In this document: in pieces, positions 54,691 through 63,073 of the stretch | Position numbering within the stretch: position 1 is the stretch's first letter | How the letters are laid out: each line of letters begins with the position of its first letter | DNA from: Marilutibacter chinensis | Lineage (GTDB): Bacteria > Pseudomonadota > Gammaproteobacteria > Xanthomonadales > Xanthomonadaceae | Reading direction: 5' to 3' | DNA: 64,000 nt | NCBI RefSeq assembly: GCF_021725675.1 | Contig: NZ_JAKJPO010000001.1 | Coordinates: 62,001 to 126,000, forward strand | Translations under genes and position numbers: made by a program | The notes under the pieces: generated by a model | What the model was told of the DNA's origin: nothing | What the model saw: only the letters and a program-made list of their open reading frames with translations | Databases searched by the model: none

Positions 54691-56130
54691 TCAATCGTCC
54701 TGGGGCAGCGGGTCGAGCCGTGCCAGCACCATCGCGTCGACCACGTCCCAGTCCAGGGTGTCGAGCGAATCGTGGCCGCGGGTCAGCTCGACGAGCAGTT
54801 CGCGCTGCAGCCGGCCGCGCTCGAACGCCATCGCGTAGGGCAGGCGGTGGAAGCTGACCATCGAGTAGCGTGGCATGAAACGCGCCGGGTGGCGCTCGGC
54901 CAGCTTCTGCTCCAGCGCGCGCTGCAGCAGGTAGTCCTCGTCGTCGACGCGGTCGCGCATTTCCAGGTAGTTTTCCAGCGCCATCGCCTGGATCGCGCGC
55001 GAGTTGGGCAGGCGTTCGGCCTGGAACGCGGCAAACGCGGCCGCCCGGTCGCCGGTGGCATCGAGATGCTCGGCCAGTGCAACGCAGTCCTCGAACGCGC
55101 AGTTCATGCCCTGGCCGTGGAACGGTACCATCGCGTGGGCCGCGTCGCCGAGCAGTACCGCGCGATCGTCGAGTTGCCAGCTGTCCAGATACAGAGTGCC
55201 GAGCACGCCGGTCGGGTTGCGTTCGAAGTCCTGCTCCAGCGTCGGCATCAGCGGCAACGCGTCGGGGAAGTCGCGTTCGAACAGCCCGCGAGCGTCGGCG
55301 CCGTTGCGGATGCTGGCGAAGCTCGGACCCCGGGCGCGGGCCCGGTCCCGGACCGGTTCGGCCCCGTCGCGAGGGCTCTCGTCGGGAACATCGTTGTTGG
55401 GCAGGAACAAGGTGACGGTGAAGGTGCGCTCGTCGTTCGGCAACGCGATGCACATGTAGCGACCGCGCGGCCAGATGTGCAGCGCGTTGGGCTCGATCCG
55501 GAATCCGCCATCGTCGGCCGGCGGGATTTCCAGTTCCTTGTAGGAGTGGTCGAGGAATTCGCTGCGCTCGCCCAGTTCGGTCTCGGCGGCCATCGCCTGG
55601 CGCAGGGCCGAGCCGGCACCGTCGGCTCCGACCAGGGCCTCGAACGGAACATCGTGCCGGCTGCCGTCGCGCTCGTCGACGTAACGGGCGAGACGGGCAT
55701 CGAAGTCGACGCTCTCCAGGCCACGGTTGAAGTGGAGACGGACCCCGGCGCGCTCCGCGATGTCGAGCAGCACGATGTTCAGCTCGCCGCGATGCACCGA
55801 CCAGATCACCTCGCTGTCGTCGCGGCCGTAGCGTTGCAGGCTGGTGCGGCCGTCGCTGAAATGCACCATCCGGCCGCGCATCATCACCGCCTGGGTCATC
55901 ACCGCCGCATCGGCGCCGGCCAGGCGCAAGGCATGGCGGCCGCGCTCGGCCAGGGCAAGGTTGATCGAGCGTCCCCCTTCGTAGCCACGGACGCGCGGAT
56001 CGCCGCGCTTCTCGAACACCTCGACCTTCCAGCCGCGTCTCGCAAGCAGGGTCGCGAACAGCGCGCCGGCGAGGCCGGCACCGATCACGGTGATGCGCCT
56101 TTCCACCAGGCCGGGATCGTCAAGCGGCAT
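54691..56130 (-). CDS. kmo: Kynurenine 3-monooxygenase
   Basis: A 479-residue FAD hydroxylase turning L-kynurenine into 3-hydroxykynurenine with NADPH and O2. The dinucleotide motif is GAGLAG (Gly17, 19, 22). The second FAD motif is RAVLLGDAAHAMVPFHGQGMNCAFEDC, typical for KMO. GGRSINLALAERGRHAL and RMVHFSDGRTSLQRYG match the substrate region. The start overlaps the end of kynU by 11 bp. It is the last gene of the kynurenine operon, with sbcB beginning 123 bp later. Confidence 0.95.
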   Translation of the reverse strand: MPLDDPGLVERRITVIGAGLAGALFATLLARRGWKVEVFEKRGDPRVRGYEGGRSINLALAERGRHALRLAGADAAVMTQAVMMRGRMVHFSDGRTSLQRYGRDDSEVIWSVHRGELNIVLLDIAERAGVRLHFNRGLESVDFDARLARYVDERDGSRHDVPFEALVGADGAGSALRQAMAAETELGERSEFLDHSYKELEIPPADDGGFRIEPNALHIWPRGRYMCIALPNDERTFTVTLFLPNNDVPDESPRDGAEPVRDRARARGPSFASIRNGADARGLFERDFPDALPLMPTLEQDFERNPTGVLGTLYLDSWQLDDRAVLLGDAAHAMVPFHGQGMNCAFEDCVALAEHLDATGDRAAAFAAFQAERLPNSRAIQAMALENYLEMRDRVDDEDYLLQRALEQKLAERHPARFMPRYSMVSFHRLPYAMAFERGRLQRELLVELTRGHDSLDTLDWDVVDAMVLARLDPLPQDD

Positions 56131-57394
56131 CGCGCCAGGCCTCCACGGCTCGCGCGAAGCGCAGGATGTCCGCGTGGGTGTTGTACAGCGGCGCCGGCGA
56201 GATCCGGATCACGTCGGGCTCGCGCCAGTCGCCGAGCACGCCATGACCGGCCAGATGATCGAACAGCGCGCGTCCCTGTGCGCGACCGCCTGCGACACGC
56301 AGCGACAGCTGTGCGCCGCGGCGCTCGGGTTCGGACGGGGTGACGATCCGCAGCACGCCGGACAGTCGCTGCCTGATCAGGGTCTCGAGGTATCCGGTCA
56401 GTCGCAGGGACTTCGCCCGCAGTGCCGGCATGCCGACCGCGTCGAACAGCTCCAGCGAAGCGCGCAGCGGCGCCATGCCGAGGATCGGCGGGTTGCTCAG
56501 CTGCCAGCCCTCGGCGCCCGGCGTCGGCCGGAATTCCGGCCCCATCAGGAACCGGGTCGAGGGCTCGTGGCCCCACCAGCCGGCAAAACGCGGCCGTTCG
56601 GTGTAGGCGTGCCGGTCGTGGACGAAACAGCCGGCGACCGCGCCCGGACCGCTGTTGAGATACTTGTAATGGCACCAGACCGCGAAATCGACGCCGCAGT
56701 CGTGCAGCGCCAGCTCGCGGTTGCCGACGGCGTGGGCGAGGTCGAAACCGCAGACCGCCCCGGCCGCGTGCGCCAGCCGCACGATCCCGGCGAGGTCGAA
56801 GAACTGGCCGGTGCGGTACTGGATGCCGGGCCACAGCACCAGCGCGAGGCGGTGGCCGTGGGTGCGGATCGCGTCTTCGATCGCGGCCATCGAGATCGTG
56901 CCATCGGACTCGTCCGGTTCCAGCTCGATCAGGTCGGTGTCCGGATCGAAGCCGTGGAACCTGACCTGCGACTCCATCGCATGGCGGTCGGACGGAAACG
57001 CTCCGGCTTCGATCAGGATCGCCGGGCGCTCCGGCGTCGGCCGATAGAAGCTGACCATCATCAAGTGCAGGTTGACCGTAAGGGTGTTCATCGCGACCAC
57101 CTCCGACGGCCTGGCCCCGACCAGCCGGCCGAGCTGTTCGCGGACCAGTTCGTGGTAGGTCATCCACTGCGAGTCGCCGGTGAAGTGGCCTTCGACCGCG
57201 ACTTCCGCCCAGGTCCGCAACACCTCCTCGACGTGGTGCCGCGCGCCCCGCGGCTGCAAACCCAGCGAATTGCCGACGAAGTAGGCCTGCTCGCCGTCGC
57301 CATGGCGCGGGATCAGGAATTCCCCACGCAGGGTCGGCAGCGGGTCGGTCGCGTCGAGGTGGGCGGCGTGCGCGGGGTCGAACGGGTCGGTCAT
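56120..57394 (-). CDS. kynU: Kynureninase
   Basis: A 424-residue PLP enzyme cleaving 3-hydroxykynurenine to 3-hydroxyanthranilate and alanine. Seen: YFVGNSLGLQPRGARHHVEEVL, SEVVAMNTLTVNLHLMMVSFYRPT, GFDLAHAVGNRELALHDCGVDFAVWCHYKYLNSGPGA with the Schiff-base lysine in HYKYLN, and FAGWWGHEPSTRF. The length matches bacterial KynU (about 415). It lies 49 bp after the ACMSD gene and overlaps kmo. Confidence 0.95.
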   Translation of the reverse strand: MTDPFDPAHAAHLDATDPLPTLRGEFLIPRHGDGEQAYFVGNSLGLQPRGARHHVEEVLRTWAEVAVEGHFTGDSQWMTYHELVREQLGRLVGARPSEVVAMNTLTVNLHLMMVSFYRPTPERPAILIEAGAFPSDRHAMESQVRFHGFDPDTDLIELEPDESDGTISMAAIEDAIRTHGHRLALVLWPGIQYRTGQFFDLAGIVRLAHAAGAVCGFDLAHAVGNRELALHDCGVDFAVWCHYKYLNSGPGAVAGCFVHDRHAYTERPRFAGWWGHEPSTRFLMGPEFRPTPGAEGWQLSNPPILGMAPLRASLELFDAVGMPALRAKSLRLTGYLETLIRQRLSGVLRIVTPSEPERRGAQLSLRVAGGRAQGRALFDHLAGHGVLGDWREPDVIRISPAPLYNTHADILRFARAVEAWRDAA

Positions 57395-57443
57395 GCGGGT
57401 CGATCTCTCGGGACGTCGGGAGGTGCGCCAATCGTGGCGGGTG

Positions 57444-58454
57444 TCATTCGAAGCGGGACATCGGCAGGCCCAGCCATTCCAGCGCGGTGCCGTGGTAGAG
57501 GCGGGCCCGTTCGGATTCCGGCAGTTCCAGCGAGGCGATACCGGCCCCGGGCGACTGTTCGCCGAGCGGGAACGGGTAGTCGGTGCCGAGCATCACCTGC
57601 GAGACGCCGCAGGTATCGAGCAGGTAGCGCAGCGCGCGCGGATCGGCGACCCAGGAGTCGAAGTACAGTTGCGACAGATAGTCGCGCGGGTTGCGCGGGT
57701 TGTCGGTCGCGACCAGGTCGGGTCGCATGTTGAAGCCATGTTCGATGCGGCCGATCGTGTACGGGAACGCGCCGCCGCCGTGCGCCATGCAGACCTTCAG
57801 TCCAGGCAACCGTTCCAGCACGCCGCCGAAGATCAGGCAGCAGGCCGCGCGTGACTGCTCGGCCGGCATGCCGACCAGCCACGGCAGCCAGTACTTGGGC
57901 ATCGACGGCGTGCCCATCATGTCCCACGGGTGCACCAGGATCGCCGCACCGAGTTCCGCTGCGGCCTCGAAGAACGGGAACAGTTCCGGTGCGTCGAGGT
58001 TCCAGTCGTTGATGTGGCTGCCGATCTGCACGCCCTGCAGGCCGAGCTGGTCCATGCAGCGCTCCAGTTCCTGGATCGCGAGCCGCGGCGATTGCATCGG
58101 CACCGTGCCGATCCCGGCGTAATTCCGCGGGAAGTCGTGGCAGGTACGTGCCATGTGCTCGTTCAGCGCCTGGTGCAGCTCCAGCGCCTGGTGCGGCTTC
58201 GCCCAGTAACTGAACATCACCGGTACCGTGCTCAGCACCTGCACCTGCACGCCGAAGCGCGCATAGTCGGCCATCCGCTCTTCCGGGTCCCAGGTCTTGG
58301 ACCAGATCTCGCGGAAGAACTTGCCGTCCTTGTAGATCCGGTGGCGGCCGTCGTCGGTGTGGTGGATCACCGGAAACCGGTTGTCGCCGTACTTCCTGAC
58401 CAGATCCGGCCAGTCGCGCGGTAGGTAGTGGGCATGGGTATCGATCTTCAGCAT
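57444..58454 (-). CDS. 2-amino-3-carboxymuconate-6-semialdehyde decarboxylase (ACMSD)
   Basis: A 336-residue zinc amidohydrolase-fold decarboxylase. It diverts the 3-HAO product from quinolinate to 2-aminomuconate semialdehyde and releases CO2. Metal ligands: His7 and His9 in KIDTHAHYLP, a further His in LVHPWDMMG and the Asp in MLGTDYPFPLGE. KVCMAHGGGAFPYTIGRIEHGF is also typical. Start ATG 58454 gives MLKIDTHAH; upstream in-frame codons are not conserved-looking. It sits between the 3-HAO gene (103 bp away) and kynU. The same enzyme is NbaD in nitrobenzoate degraders. Confidence 0.95.
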   Translation of the reverse strand: MLKIDTHAHYLPRDWPDLVRKYGDNRFPVIHHTDDGRHRIYKDGKFFREIWSKTWDPEERMADYARFGVQVQVLSTVPVMFSYWAKPHQALELHQALNEHMARTCHDFPRNYAGIGTVPMQSPRLAIQELERCMDQLGLQGVQIGSHINDWNLDAPELFPFFEAAAELGAAILVHPWDMMGTPSMPKYWLPWLVGMPAEQSRAACCLIFGGVLERLPGLKVCMAHGGGAFPYTIGRIEHGFNMRPDLVATDNPRNPRDYLSQLYFDSWVADPRALRYLLDTCGVSQVMLGTDYPFPLGEQSPGAGIASLELPESERARLYHGTALEWLGLPMSRFE

Positions 58455-58557
58455 GGCATCGATCCGCCGGTCCGGTGGGCGACGGCCAATGTCGCCGGAG
58501 GCTCCGGCCAACCCCTTCCAGCCGGAGCGGGCACGTGCAGATTCGCCATGTCGCGGC

Positions 58558-59121
58558 TCAGGCCGGGTCCGCCGGCGGTTCCGGCGCCTCGTAGCGGGCC
58601 GGTCGCGGGTTGAGGTGGCCGCAGGCGCCGCAGGTGCGGTGCTCGTCGGAGCGGTAGAAACGGTCGAACACCGGCGGGAAATCGCGTTCGATGTCCTGCA
58701 GGTGGAAATACTCTTCGTAGAGCATGTGATTGCAGCGCTCGCAGTACCAGAGCAGGCCGTCCTTCTCGTGCGCCAGGCGCCTGCGCTCGATCACCAGGCC
58801 GACCGAGTCGGGCATGCGCTGCGGCGAATGCGGCACCCGCGGCGGCAGCAGGAAGATCTCGCCGGCACGGATCGGGATGTCGCGGACCCTTCTCCCGCCG
58901 TCATCGGTCTGCTCCTGGATCTTCAGCACCATCTCGCCCTCGAGCTGGTAGAACCACTCCGGACCCTCGTCCCAGTGATAGTCGGTGCGCTGGTTCGGGC
59001 CGCCGACCACCATCACGATGAAGTCGCCGTCGTAGATGCACTTGTTGCCGACCGGCGGCTTGAGCAGGTGACGGTGCTCGTCGATCCATGCCTGGAAGTT
59101 GATCGGGCTGGGCAGCATCAT
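58558..59121 (-). CDS. nbaC: 3-hydroxyanthranilate 3,4-dioxygenase
   Basis: A 187-residue cupin dioxygenase that opens the ring of 3-hydroxyanthranilate. Iron ligands His49 and Glu55 lie in [20 protein letters not shown], with the third His in [11 protein letters not shown]; Arg45 binds the substrate carboxylate. The bacterial form's rubredoxin-like C-terminal site is intact: two CxxC pairs in [13 protein letters not shown] and CGACGHLNP. The start ATGATG overlaps the RidA stop, so the two are translationally coupled. Confidence 0.95.
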   Translation of the reverse strand: MMLPSPINFQAWIDEHRHLLKPPVGNKCIYDGDFIVMVVGGPNQRTDYHWDEGPEWFYQLEGEMVLKIQEQTDDGGRRVRDIPIRAGEIFLLPPRVPHSPQRMPDSVGLVIERRRLAHEKDGLLWYCERCNHMLYEEYFHLQDIERDFPPVFDRFYRSDEHRTCGACGHLNPRPARYEAPEPPADPA

Positions 59122-59561
59122 TCGCCTCCGGTTGCCTGCGTGGCGATGCGGGCCACGCACTTGAGTTCGATCGCGATCGGCGTCGGCAGCGCGCTGATGC
59201 CGAGCGTGGTCCGGCAGGGCGCATCGTCGGGATCGGGGAAGTACTCCGCCCAGACCGCGTTGTAGGCGGCGAAATCGCGCGCCATGTCGGTCAGGTAGAC
59301 GGTCACGTCGACCAGATCCTGCCAGCGCGCACCGCTGGCCTCGAGCACGGCTTTCACGTTGGCGAACACCGACCTGCACTGCAGCTCGATGTCGTAGCCG
59401 ATCAGCCGGCCCTCGGCGTCCTGTACGTTGCCCGGCACCGCGTTGGTGGCCGGATCGCGCGGCCCGATCCCGGACAGGAACAACAGTTCGCCTACCCGGC
59501 GCGCGTGCGGATAGCGGCCGACCGGCCGCGGCGCGCCGGGGGCCTGGATGCCCGTGTTCAT
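59118..59561 (-). CDS. RidA-family protein, probable 2-aminomuconate deaminase
   Basis: A 147-residue YjgF/RidA-fold protein. Family blocks: [53 protein letters not shown] and the C-terminal [14 protein letters not shown]. Generic RidA proteins hydrolyse reactive imines. Flanked by ACMSD, 3-HAO and a semialdehyde dehydrogenase, this one is best read as the 2-aminomuconate deaminase of the pathway (compare NbaF/AmnD). The Arg and Glu of the RidA active site can be placed near [22 protein letters not shown] overlaps join it to the carbonic anhydrase gene before it and the 3-HAO gene after it. Confidence 0.87.
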   Translation of the reverse strand: MNTGIQAPGAPRPVGRYPHARRVGELLFLSGIGPRDPATNAVPGNVQDAEGRLIGYDIELQCRSVFANVKAVLEASGARWQDLVDVTVYLTDMARDFAAYNAVWAEYFPDPDDAPCRTTLGISALPTPIAIELKCVARIATQATGGE

Positions 59562-60223
59562 CGCGGCGAGTCTCCGCTGGCGGCATGCACCCGCGCGACT
59601 GCCTCGGCATAGCGTCCGCCGAGCCGCTCATAGTTCTCGACATCGATCTGCAGATCGTTGACGCGGCCGTTCTTGAGGCTGTAGACCCAGCCGTGCACGG
59701 TCAGCGCCTGGCCACGGCTCCAGGCGTCGCGGACGATGTTGGTCTGGCAGACGTTCTGCACCTGGTCGATCACGTTCAGTTCGCACAGGCGATCGTGGCG
59801 CTCGTGTTCGGCGGCCGCATGCAGGCAGCCGGCATGCTTCTCGGCGACGTCGGCGACATGGCGGATCCAGTTGTCGGCCAGGCCGACCCGGTGGCCGTGC
59901 AGGGCGGCGTGGACGCCACCGCAGCCGTAGTGGCCGACGACGATGATGTGCTCGACCTTCAACACGTCCACCGCGAACTGGATCACCGACAGGCAGTTCA
60001 GGTCGGTGTGGACGACGACGTTGGCGATGTTGCGGTGGACGAATACCTCGCCCGGCGCCAGGTCGATGATCTGGTTGGCCGGTACCCGCGAGTCGGAGCA
60101 GCCGATCCACAGGTACTTTGGCGCCTGCTGTTTCGACAGTTGCTCGAAGAAATGCGGATCCTCGGCGTTGATCCGTTCGGACCACTCGCGGTTGCGTTCA
60201 AGAAGGTCGTGCAGTTTGCTCAT
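59558..60223 (-). CDS. can: Beta-class carbonic anhydrase
   Basis: A 221-residue zinc enzyme interconverting CO2 and bicarbonate. The zinc ligands are Cys42 and Asp44 ([14 protein letters not shown]) and the later pair His/Cys in [14 protein letters not shown]. The length and sequence are close to E. coli Can. It lies inside the kynurenine operon, overlapping ridA by ATGA and following a small membrane protein gene by 22 bp. ACMSD in the same operon releases CO2, which offers one reason for the linkage, though this may be chance. Confidence 0.95.
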   Translation of the reverse strand: MSKLHDLLERNREWSERINAEDPHFFEQLSKQQAPKYLWIGCSDSRVPANQIIDLAPGEVFVHRNIANVVVHTDLNCLSVIQFAVDVLKVEHIIVVGHYGCGGVHAALHGHRVGLADNWIRHVADVAEKHAGCLHAAAEHERHDRLCELNVIDQVQNVCQTNIVRDAWSRGQALTVHGWVYSLKNGRVNDLQIDVENYERLGGRYAEAVARVHAASGDSPR

Positions 60224-60245
60224 CGTCGACTCGACAGAAGAAAGG

Positions 60246-60485
60246 TCAGGCGGTGTGGGGCAGGGAACGGCTGCGGCGGACCAACGAGCGCGGCACGGTC
60301 GTCCAGAACGCGCCCATCATGCCGCCCGCGATGCAGGGCAGGAAAATCGCCGCCGCGCTGTAGCGCAGTATCGGAAAGACGTAGCCGCCGAGCCAGCACG
60401 CGATCATTCCCGGGCCGGCGGTGATCACCGGCGCCACCGGCAGGCGCAGCACGGCGATGGAATCGGGCACGACCGATCCGTTCAT
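60246..60485 (-). CDS. Small two-helix membrane protein
   Basis: A 79-residue protein with two hydrophobic segments, about 15-37 (LPVAPVITAGPGMIACWLGG) and 43-64 (SAAAIFLPCIAGGMMGAFWT), joined by a short turn with Arg41. The C-terminal tail is basic (RSLVRRSRSL), which by the positive-inside rule puts it in the cytoplasm. The start overlaps the aldehyde dehydrogenase stop by ATGA, and the carbonic anhydrase gene follows after 22 bp. That spacing supports a real gene. No family recognised. Confidence 0.6.
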   Translation of the reverse strand: MNGSVVPDSIAVLRLPVAPVITAGPGMIACWLGGYVFPILRYSAAAIFLPCIAGGMMGAFWTTVPRSLVRRSRSLPHTA

Positions 60486-61915
60486 TGCGCCTCCTTTATC
60501 AGCAGCCCGACGTTGCGGGCCTCGGTGAAGAACCGCATCGCCTCCAGGCCGCCTTCGCGGCCGAGCCCGGACGCGCCGGTGCCGCCGAACGGCGTACGCA
60601 GGTCGCGCATCAGCCAGGTGTTGACCCAGACCATGCCCGCACGCAGTGCGGCGGCCACGCGGTGGGCGCGGTCGAGGTCGCGGGTCCAGACCGATGCGGC
60701 GAGGCCGTAGTCGGAGGCATTGGCCAGGGCCAGCGCCCCGGCTTCGTCGTCGAATGCCTGCAGTGTGACCACGGGGCCGAAGATCTCCTCGCGGTTGGTC
60801 GCGCAGTCTGGGCCGAGTCCGTCGAGCACGGCGGGGGCGACGAACCAGCCCGGGCGGTCGAGCGCATGACCGCCGCAGTGCACGCTGCCACCCTCGTCGC
60901 GGGCGCGTCGCAGAGCGGCGAGCACCTTGTCGAAGTGGGCCCGCGACACCAGCGGACCCATCTCGGTGTCCGGATCGACCGGATCGCCGATGCGCAGCGC
61001 GAGCGCGCATTCGACCAGGGCGTCGCGGAACGCGTGGTAGATGCGCCGCTCGACGAGGATCCGCGAGCCGCACAGGCAGATCTGGCCGCTGTTCTGGAAC
61101 GCCGAACGCACGATGGTCTCGAGCCGGTCCTCCCACGCGCTGTCGGCGAACACCAGGGTCGGGTTCTTGCCGCCGAGCTCCAGCGAGACCTTCTTCAGTT
61201 GCGGAGCGGCGATGCCGGCGATGCGCCGGCCGACCGCGGTGCTGCCGGTGAACGACACCGCCCGTACCGCCGGGTGGGAGACCAGCGGCTCGCCGACCCG
61301 CGGTCCGCTGCCGTGGACCAGGTTCAGCACGCCAGGCGGGAATCCGATCTCCGCCGCCAGTTCGGCCAGCATCGTCGCGGTCACCGGGGTCACTTCGGAG
61401 GGTTTGGCGACCACGGTGTTCCCGGCCGCCAGCGCCGGCGCGATCTTCCATGTGAACAGGTACAGCGGCAGGTTCCATGGCGAGATCGTCGCGACCACGC
61501 CGAGCGGTTGTCGCAGGGTGTAGTTCAGGCCGGCCTCGCCGTGGTGGGACTCGCTGGCGAACTGGGTCGCCGCCTGCGCGAAGAAGCGCAGGTTGGCGAC
61601 CGCGCGCGGAATCTCGACATCCCGCGCCAGCCGGATCGGCTTGCCGCCGTCGCGGGATTCGGCGCGGGCGAAGTCGTCGGCACGGGCTTCCAGCGCCTGG
61701 GCGAGCCGCTCCAGCCAGTGCGCGCGCCGGCTGTTGGGCAGCGAAGACCACGCGGTGAAGGCCGCCTGCGCCGCTGCGATGGCGGCATCGACATCATCCG
61801 CGTCGCCGTCGGCGACCTCGGCGTACGCGGTGGCCGTCGCAGGGTCGAAGATCTCGAGCCAGCGATCGCCCGCAGGTGGATGGGCGGTGCCGTTGATCCA
61901 GTGGGTCAGGCGCAT
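60482..61915 (-). CDS. Aldehyde dehydrogenase, probable 2-aminomuconic semialdehyde dehydrogenase
   Basis: A 477-residue NAD-dependent ALDH. Catalytic Cys is in SGQICLCGSRI, the general-base Glu in VSLELGGKNPTLVF, and the oxyanion Asn in ISPWNLPLYLFTWKIAPALAAGN. The CLCGSR block and the LPLYLFTWK block are typical of the ALDH8/hydroxymuconic semialdehyde group. Adjacent ACMSD and RidA genes support 2-aminomuconate-6-semialdehyde as the substrate (NbaE/AmnC role). The stop overlaps the small membrane protein start. Confidence 0.9.
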   Translation of the reverse strand: MRLTHWINGTAHPPAGDRWLEIFDPATATAYAEVADGDADDVDAAIAAAQAAFTAWSSLPNSRRAHWLERLAQALEARADDFARAESRDGGKPIRLARDVEIPRAVANLRFFAQAATQFASESHHGEAGLNYTLRQPLGVVATISPWNLPLYLFTWKIAPALAAGNTVVAKPSEVTPVTATMLAELAAEIGFPPGVLNLVHGSGPRVGEPLVSHPAVRAVSFTGSTAVGRRIAGIAAPQLKKVSLELGGKNPTLVFADSAWEDRLETIVRSAFQNSGQICLCGSRILVERRIYHAFRDALVECALALRIGDPVDPDTEMGPLVSRAHFDKVLAALRRARDEGGSVHCGGHALDRPGWFVAPAVLDGLGPDCATNREEIFGPVVTLQAFDDEAGALALANASDYGLAASVWTRDLDRAHRVAAALRAGMVWVNTWLMRDLRTPFGGTGASGLGREGGLEAMRFFTEARNVGLLIKEAQ

Positions 61916-61949
61916 CCGCCAAGCTTAACGCGAGCGGAGTCGACCGCGC

Positions 61950-62258
61950 TTAACGTGCTGGGCGGGATGGAGGTACCGTCTGCGGTCCGTGGTACTCGAA
62001 GCCGATGCGCGCGTCGCCAGCCCGGGCAACCCGCGCCGGCACGACCACCGCCGGCTTGTCGAGGCCGTCGTAGAAGAACAGCCGGACCAGCTCCTCGTCG
62101 AGCAGATCGCAGGCTTCCGGACGGACGATCGCGCAACCGTTCTCGGACAGGTCCAGAGCCTCGGCGAACCACGCGTCGTGGCCGCGCACGACCATCACCC
62201 GTTCGGCGAACGGGCGTCTGCCGCCGAAGCGGCGTTCGTCCCCAGGCGGCTGGATCAT
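61950..62258 (-). CDS. PilZ-domain protein
   Basis: A 102-residue stand-alone PilZ domain. The c-di-GMP-binding signature is present: an RxxxR pair at Arg10/Arg14 (DERRFGGRRPF) and DLSENG at residues 36-41. The barrel end GFEYHG is also recognisable. Such proteins usually transmit c-di-GMP signals to motility or secretion systems. Here it is placed between an SDR gene (23 bp) and the semialdehyde dehydrogenase gene (34 bp), inside a catabolic operon, with no visible partner. Confidence 0.85.
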   Translation of the reverse strand: MIQPPGDERRFGGRRPFAERVMVVRGHDAWFAEALDLSENGCAIVRPEACDLLDEELVRLFFYDGLDKPAVVVPARVARAGDARIGFEYHGPQTVPPSRPAR

Positions 62259-62281
62259 GTGGGCGGGGTCGGGGAGGGCGT

Positions 62282-63073
62282 TCAGAGCGAGCGGGTGCGG
62301 CCGCCGTCGACCGGCAGGTTGATGCCGGTGATGTAGGCCGCCGCCGGCGAACACAGGAAGGCGACCGCGGCCGCGGTCTCCTCCGGCCGGGCGAAGCGCC
62401 GCATCGGGATCGCGGCGACCATCTCGGCCTCCACCGCGTCGCGATCGCGGCCGCTCCTGGCGGCGCTGCTGTCGATGATCTGCTCGATGCGCGGGGTCCG
62501 GGTCGAGCCGGGCAGCACGTTGTTGACGGTGATGCCGCCGGGGGCGAGCTCGGTGGCGAGGGTCTTGGCCCAGCTGGCGACCGCCCAGCGGGTCGTATTG
62601 GACACGCCCAGACCCGACAGGGGTTCCTTCACCGAGGTCGAGATCACGTTGACGATGCGGCCGTAGCCGGCCTGCTCCATGCCCGGAACGACGATCTCCG
62701 CGAGCACGTGGTTGCCGATCAGGTGCTGGCGCCATGCCGCCTCGAACGCGGCGATGTCGGCCCCGCGTACCGGGCCGGGCGGCGGGCCGCCGCTGTTGTT
62801 GACGAGGATCTGGACCGGTCGCCTGGCGACAAGGACCTCGGCCTCTCTCCGCAGCGCATCGGTATCGGCGGCGTCGACCGCGATCCAGCCGTGGGTCTGG
62901 CCCGGGCGCGGTCGCGGCAGCTCCGCGGCCAGCCGTTCGAGCAGATCGGAGCGACGCGCAAGCAGGGTCACGTCGGCGCCCAGCGCGGCCAGCTCGCGCG
63001 CACAGGCCAGCCCGATGCCTTGGCTGGCGCCACAGACCAGCGCATGTTTTCCGGTCAGGTCGAGATCCATCAT
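62282..63073 (-). CDS. Short-chain dehydrogenase/reductase family protein lacking the YxxxK motif
   Basis: A 263-residue SDR. The cofactor motif is CGASQGIGLACARELAALGADV, and NNSGG (usually NNAG), VNVIST with the structural Ser, LAPGGITVNNVLPGSTRTPR and the C-terminal ITGINLPVDGG are present. At the catalytic position the protein reads GVSNTTRWAVASWAKTLATEL. Aligned to the usual YxxxK helix, Ser replaces the catalytic Tyr and Arg the Lys. A divergent SDR subgroup with SNTxR is known from annotation, its chemistry unclear. The start overlaps the PaiB stop (ATGATG). Confidence 0.88.
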   Translation of the reverse strand: MMDLDLTGKHALVCGASQGIGLACARELAALGADVTLLARRSDLLERLAAELPRPRPGQTHGWIAVDAADTDALRREAEVLVARRPVQILVNNSGGPPPGPVRGADIAAFEAAWRQHLIGNHVLAEIVVPGMEQAGYGRIVNVISTSVKEPLSGLGVSNTTRWAVASWAKTLATELAPGGITVNNVLPGSTRTPRIEQIIDSSAARSGRDRDAVEAEMVAAIPMRRFARPEETAAAVAFLCSPAAAYITGINLPVDGGRTRSL

